Positions 60,697-64,000 of a DNA stretch of 64,000 bases are shown piece after piece. The position numbers were made by a program, and so were the translations under genes. The notes beneath the pieces are model-generated. The model saw only the letters and a list, made by a program, of their open reading frames with translations. It had not been told where the DNA came from and searched no databases. Position 1 is the first letter of the stretch; every line of letters starts with the position of its first letter. The stretch is from Egbenema bharatensis (GTDB lineage Bacteria > Cyanobacteriota > Cyanobacteriia > Elainellales > Elainellaceae): the NCBI RefSeq assembly GCF_048077055.1, contig NZ_CP182236.1, positions 3,286,001 through 3,350,000 on the forward strand, in the 5' to 3' direction.

Positions 60697-61785
60697 ATGA
60701 GTGGCTCAACCATGACAGTCAAAAACATCATTTTTTCAGTACTGTTGATCTTTATACCGATTTCGCTGGCGGCTGAGTATCTCCATTGGGGGGAGTTGGC
60801 GGTATTCATTACGGCAGGTTTAGCGATTTTGCCGCTCGCTGCCTGGATGGGAACGGCGACTGAAGAAATTGCCCTGGTCGTCGGGCCTTCGTTAGGTGGA
60901 CTGCTCAATGCCACCTTCGGTAACGCAACTGAGTTGATCATTGCTCTGGTCGCGCTGCGGGCGGGAGTGGTTAATGTGGTGAAGGCCAGCTTAACCGGAT
61001 CAATCATCGGCAACTTACTGCTGGTGATGGGCTTTTCCATGCTGCTGGGGGGACTGCGCTACAAAGAGCAGGTCTTTCAACCGACGATCGCCCGTCTTAA
61101 TGCCTCTACCATGAATCTGGCCGTGATTGCCATGCTGTTGCCCACTGCGGTGGATTACACGTCTGCTGGCATTGATGAACCCGAAATGCAAAAGCTCTCT
61201 GTGGTGGTGGCGATCGCCCTGATTGTGATCTATCTGCTGACGCTGTTCTTTTCTATGAAGACCCACAGTTATCTATATGACCTTAGTGCAGAGGAAGAGA
61301 GCGAAACTGAATCTCACAAGCCAAATGCCTGGCTGTGGACGGGCGTTTTGCTAACAGTAACAGTTCTGGTTGCGGTTGAGTCGGAACTTCTGGTGGGAGC
61401 GTTAGAAGAGGCGACAAAACAACTGGGGTTAACGGAACTGTTCACGGGCATTATTGTGTTGCCGATCATCGGCAATGCCGCAGAACACGCAACAGCGGTT
61501 GTAGTTGCGGTGAAAAATAAAATGGATTTGTCGGTTTCAGTGGCAATGGGTTCTAGTTTGCAGATTGCCCTATTCGTTGCCCCGGTATTGGTGATTGCTG
61601 GATGGTTTATGCATCAGCCGATGGATCTGAACTTCAACCCCTTTGAATTGGTGGCAGTAGCGGTCGCCGTTTTAATTGCCAATTCCGTCAGTTCAGATGG
61701 ACGATCGAACTGGTTGGAGGGATCCCTGCTCTTAGCGACCTACATCGTCATTGGAGCTGCATTTTTCTTTCATCCACCCATTTAA
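60697..61785 (+). CDS. cax: Calcium/proton antiporter (CaCA family)
   Basis: A 362-residue membrane exchanger with about eleven hydrophobic segments and the two inverted alpha-repeats that define the family: GLLNATFGNATELIIALVAL near residue 70 and LPIIGNAAEHATAVVVAVKN near 260, each with the ion-binding GNATE / GNAAE glutamate. An acidic loop (SAEEESETESH) joins the halves. It removes Ca2+ from the cytoplasm using the proton gradient. The start may be the ATG at 60712. In a genome with the EF-hand protein near 9 kb, it would help shape the calcium signal. Confidence 0.93.
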   Translation: MSGSTMTVKNIIFSVLLIFIPISLAAEYLHWGELAVFITAGLAILPLAAWMGTATEEIALVVGPSLGGLLNATFGNATELIIALVALRAGVVNVVKASLTGSIIGNLLLVMGFSMLLGGLRYKEQVFQPTIARLNASTMNLAVIAMLLPTAVDYTSAGIDEPEMQKLSVVVAIALIVIYLLTLFFSMKTHSYLYDLSAEEESETESHKPNAWLWTGVLLTVTVLVAVESELLVGALEEATKQLGLTELFTGIIVLPIIGNAAEHATAVVVAVKNKMDLSVSVAMGSSLQIALFVAPVLVIAGWFMHQPMDLNFNPFELVAVAVAVLIANSVSSDGRSNWLEGSLLLATYIVIGAAFFFHPPI

Positions 61786-61848
61786 TTAGCAGCATCTTGC
61801 TGGTACGAACTGACACCTGGTATGAACTGATACAAAGGACGAATTTAT

Positions 61849-62028
61849 GTAGCGCAGGCATCTTGCCTGCCAGAAAGATTTTTACAAAGCGAAAATATTA
61901 CAAAACCAGATATTTGCAAAACAAAATATTTGCAAAACGAAGTTATTTACAGACAAGAACTTTACAAAACAAAGATACTACAAAACAAAACATCTACAAA
62001 GCAGACAAAAGATTGGATGCACCCGATC
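61849..62028. repeat. Repeat R2-like copy d with internal degenerate tandem array
   Basis: The core gtagcgcaggcatcttgcct (61849) and the right end ttggatgcacccgatct (62012-62028) match R2. Between them are about eight degenerate 15-17-bp units of the form ttacaaaacaaagata (61876-62010). In copy b the same internal site carries two related units, so the array appears to expand within the element. Confidence 0.6.
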
Positions 62029-62070
62029 TAAATTCCGATCGCTCTCTGCGATTGGTCACCCCCGTCCCAA

Positions 62071-63069
62071 TCAAACCGTTGGCTGGAGGTCTGGTTGCCG
62101 CGCTTCTCGTGCTTTAATGCGCACCGGAGTCAGCGTGTAAGGAGAATGGGGTTCTGGATAAAGTTTGGAGTACTTTGTGTCGTAATGCTGTACTTCCAGG
62201 TAGTGCAAATTATTGGGGTGCGGTTTATATAAGTTGAAACATTCCAGCAAGCAAAAAGTCGCTGCACTTTCGAGAGGGCCGACCATGACGATCTGATTTT
62301 TCCAGATCCGCTTCGATCGCGCCCAATATTTGATTTGCGCTTGAGACAAACAATACATGCCAGAGTGAGGATTCATACACTCAGCAAACTTGACACTGCC
62401 AAGCTGAAATGCCGAAAGCCGATTCCATGCCATTTCAGACTCAATCGTCAGGTCAATATATCGCTTTGTGCCATCGAGAAATTCATAGCGATTGGGTAAA
62501 AGCACATCCTGCACCGTGGCGTGTCGGTGAAAAGCTGCAATTTTATCCAGAAAAGAACCATCGTTAATCAAAATATCGTCTTCAATGAAGACAAACCAAT
62601 CAAACTGATTGACGCAATCCACCAATTCATCTTGAACTCTAAAACCGACGTAGAGCGGATCGCAGCCAGGTTCTAGCTTGAGATGAATGCACTGCCGTTG
62701 ATAGGCTGGCAGATATTGCACAACGTTTCGATGGGGTAAAGAACTAACGTTAATCGTCAAATTGCAGTGGGAAAAACTGGTGAGTAATCCATCAATTGTT
62801 CGCCGCAATCGATCGATTCGGTAAGCCGCTTTTTGGGGGTTTTGGGCTTCCTCTACCGGAGCAATATGTGAGATATTCACAAGAACTCTGGGACGAGCGA
62901 TCGATGGGGCGATCGGTTCGTCTAGAAACGCAATCAGAGGTCGCCGCTGGTAAAACATCATCAGCTTGCACTTGCGCTGAACCGCCTGTAAAAAGTTTTT
63001 AACAAGTGCATAAACAAAAAAGATAGTGTGAGCAACTGCTCGCTTGAAGGTGCGTTGCTGAGTCGCCAT
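62071..63069 (-). CDS. Putative glycosyltransferase-like protein
   Basis: A 332-residue protein with GT-A-like features: VLVNISHIAPVEEAQNPQKA early, then a central DWFVFIEDDILINDGSFLDK in which EDD could be the metal-binding motif, and a C-terminal MNPHSGMYCLSQAQIKYWAR. An N-terminal hydrophobic, basic stretch (AVAHTIFFVYALVKNF) may be a membrane anchor. The ATG at 63069 (MATQQRTFKR) is as likely as the upstream ATG at 63090; neither has a strong ribosome binding site. It resembles uncharacterised bacterial glycan-synthesis proteins; the substrate is unknown. Confidence 0.65.
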   Translation of the reverse strand: MATQQRTFKRAVAHTIFFVYALVKNFLQAVQRKCKLMMFYQRRPLIAFLDEPIAPSIARPRVLVNISHIAPVEEAQNPQKAAYRIDRLRRTIDGLLTSFSHCNLTINVSSLPHRNVVQYLPAYQRQCIHLKLEPGCDPLYVGFRVQDELVDCVNQFDWFVFIEDDILINDGSFLDKIAAFHRHATVQDVLLPNRYEFLDGTKRYIDLTIESEMAWNRLSAFQLGSVKFAECMNPHSGMYCLSQAQIKYWARSKRIWKNQIVMVGPLESAATFCLLECFNLYKPHPNNLHYLEVQHYDTKYSKLYPEPHSPYTLTPVRIKAREARQPDLQPTV

Positions 63070-63619
63070 AATTCTTTTCTCGTTAAACAATTTGTTTCGA
63101 TTCAGACCGATTTAAGCTGAATCCAGATACTAAATACCCTAACCAAATGCTCTGGCTGTTTCATGATGCTTTAGAGCGATCTTGATAGAAGCCAACCAAA
63201 ATCATTGCAAAGCAAAGGTATTATTTCTTAACCGAGCCCACAAGATAGATCAAGGGAAAGAAGATGTCAGCTGATCCTGACGAAGCAAACCGAATTAACC
63301 CTGATGAAGCAGCGAATGCTTAAAACAGATGATTAAAACAATCGCCCTGATAGCATTTCAACAAACTGGATATCGCAAAACTGAATAGCAGTTCAAGCTG
63401 AACCAGTGCCAAACGTAGATATAGAAATGCTACAACACAGATACCACGCGCTCCGGAATCAAACCAGCGAATCTGGAGCAAAACCGCCAAATTGCGTTGC
63501 CAAAAACTAGAACTCGCTGCCAAAGTACAGATTCTACAATCGATCAGCGACTTATCAAGTAATGTGACAAATTTATGCGAATTCGTCAACTTTAACGGCG
63601 AATTGTAGTTAACGTTACT
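63070..63619. other. 550-bp gap, no gene seen
   Basis: No supported ORF, RNA or repeat was found. It should contain the promoter of the glycosyltransferase-like gene and the 3' flank of the beta-glucosidase gene. Confidence 0.5.
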
Positions 63620-64000
63620 TTAAACAATCTGATTGTGGCGAATGCAGGTAGAAAACCAATGAGCACTGGCTTTGGGGATGCGGGCCTGGGTGGCATAATC
63701 TACGTATACAATTCCAAATCGCCGATCGTATCCCCACGACCATTCAAAATTATCCATCAAGCTCCAGACGAAATATCCCTTCAGGGGGTAGCCTTCTCGG
63801 ATAGCGCGATGGGACGCAGATAGATACTGCCGCAGGTACAGAATGCGATCGCTGTCCATAACTTCACCCTGGGCAGTCAGCTCATCATCAGCCGCACAGC
63901 CGTTTTCGGTAATCAAAATCGGTAAATCCGATCGACCCAGCGTTTCGCTAATGTGTCGCACTCCCCAATAGAGGGATTCTGGAACGATCTGCAGCCAGGG
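63620..64000 (-). CDS. Beta-glucosidase (GH1), 3' part, cut by window
   Basis: The C-terminal part of a family 1 glycoside hydrolase. The frame is open to the window edge, where it reads PWLQIVPESLYWGVRHI. It includes the catalytic nucleophile in LPILITENGCA, and the conserved GYFVWSLMDNFEWSWGYDRR and FGIVYVDYATQARIPKASAHWF. It hydrolyses beta-glucosides, releasing glucose. The N-terminal two-thirds, with the acid/base residue, lie outside the window, so only the family can be stated. Confidence 0.92.
   Translation of the reverse strand, partial: PWLQIVPESLYWGVRHISETLGRSDLPILITENGCAADDELTAQGEVMDSDRILYLRQYLSASHRAIREGYPLKGYFVWSLMDNFEWSWGYDRRFGIVYVDYATQARIPKASAHWFSTCIRHNQIV

Noticed and set aside
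61876..62010. Repeat array considered as a CRISPR
   Set aside because: Units are 15-17 bp, degenerate and contiguous with no unique spacers; no cas genes are present. The tracts at 7457 and 7518 fail for the same reason.
63320..63589. 89-codon minus-strand ORF downstream of the glycosyltransferase-like gene
   Set aside because: Cys- and Leu-rich chance reading, no ribosome binding site and no family likeness.
1..64000. tRNA and rRNA genes
   Set aside because: Intergenic regions were read for T-loop (GTTCGA-type) and cloverleaf patterns on both strands and none was convincing.

Overview
This window comes from a filamentous cyanobacterium. It carries photosynthesis genes (the magnesium-chelatase subunit ChlD, the photosystem I assembly factor Ycf3, an orange-carotenoid-protein N-terminal homologue), the filament-integrity operon fraC-fraD-fraE, abundant gcgatcgc (HIP1) octamers, and many dispersed palindromic and short tandem repeats. 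No rRNA, tRNA, phage module, autonomous insertion sequence or CRISPR array was found. The exact genus cannot be told from the sequence.

Layout. 0-4.7 kb: two overlapping AAA-like ATPase genes, the second a membrane-anchored WD40 protein. 4.9-12.2 kb (minus): a fermentation block of phosphoketolase, a four-EF-hand calcium sensor, an orphan protein matching only the N-terminus of glucose-6-phosphate isomerase, D-lactate dehydrogenase and glycogen phosphorylase; together these suggest conversion of glycogen to acetyl-phosphate and lactate under calcium control. 12.2-19.5 kb: small secreted proteins, PPK2 with a potassium channel, a decayed ABC-transporter remnant and a DUF1400 hydrolase. 19.5-22.7 kb: an AraC regulator and chlD. 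22.7-27.9 kb (minus): a run headed by a cobalamin riboswitch, containing three uncharacterised small genes, a fatty-acid desaturase, a cyclopropane-synthase-like methyltransferase, DUF1636 and CobW. 28-31.6 kb: a BTAD/ATPase/TPR regulator split by a frameshift, plus a DUF4242 protein.

32.2-44.5 kb (plus): after a helical carotenoid protein comes the most interesting region. Two fatty-acyl-AMP ligases, an ACP fused to a serine-palmitoyltransferase-like alpha-oxoamine synthase, a methyltransferase, a glycosyltransferase and an SDR that resembles 3-ketosphinganine reductase are followed by GDP-mannose dehydratase and GDP-fucose synthase. This reads as a candidate pathway for a sphingoid-base-like (glyco)lipid, which would be unusual for a cyanobacterium.

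44.8-64 kb: small conserved proteins, a GNAT acetyltransferase, a tandem CobO-type adenosyltransferase (frameshifted), fraCDE, gatC, ycf3, a 1322-residue DUF4347/RTX surface protein, a histidine kinase, a methyltransferase, a Ca2+/H+ antiporter, a glycosyltransferase-like protein and the 3' end of a GH1 beta-glucosidase gene running off the window.

Two window-wide features affect interpretation. Four long genes are each broken by an apparent loss of one base, which points to assembly error or recent decay. Short degenerate tandem repeats and MITE-like elements occupy most of the larger intergenic gaps and have spread in frame into several coding regions.
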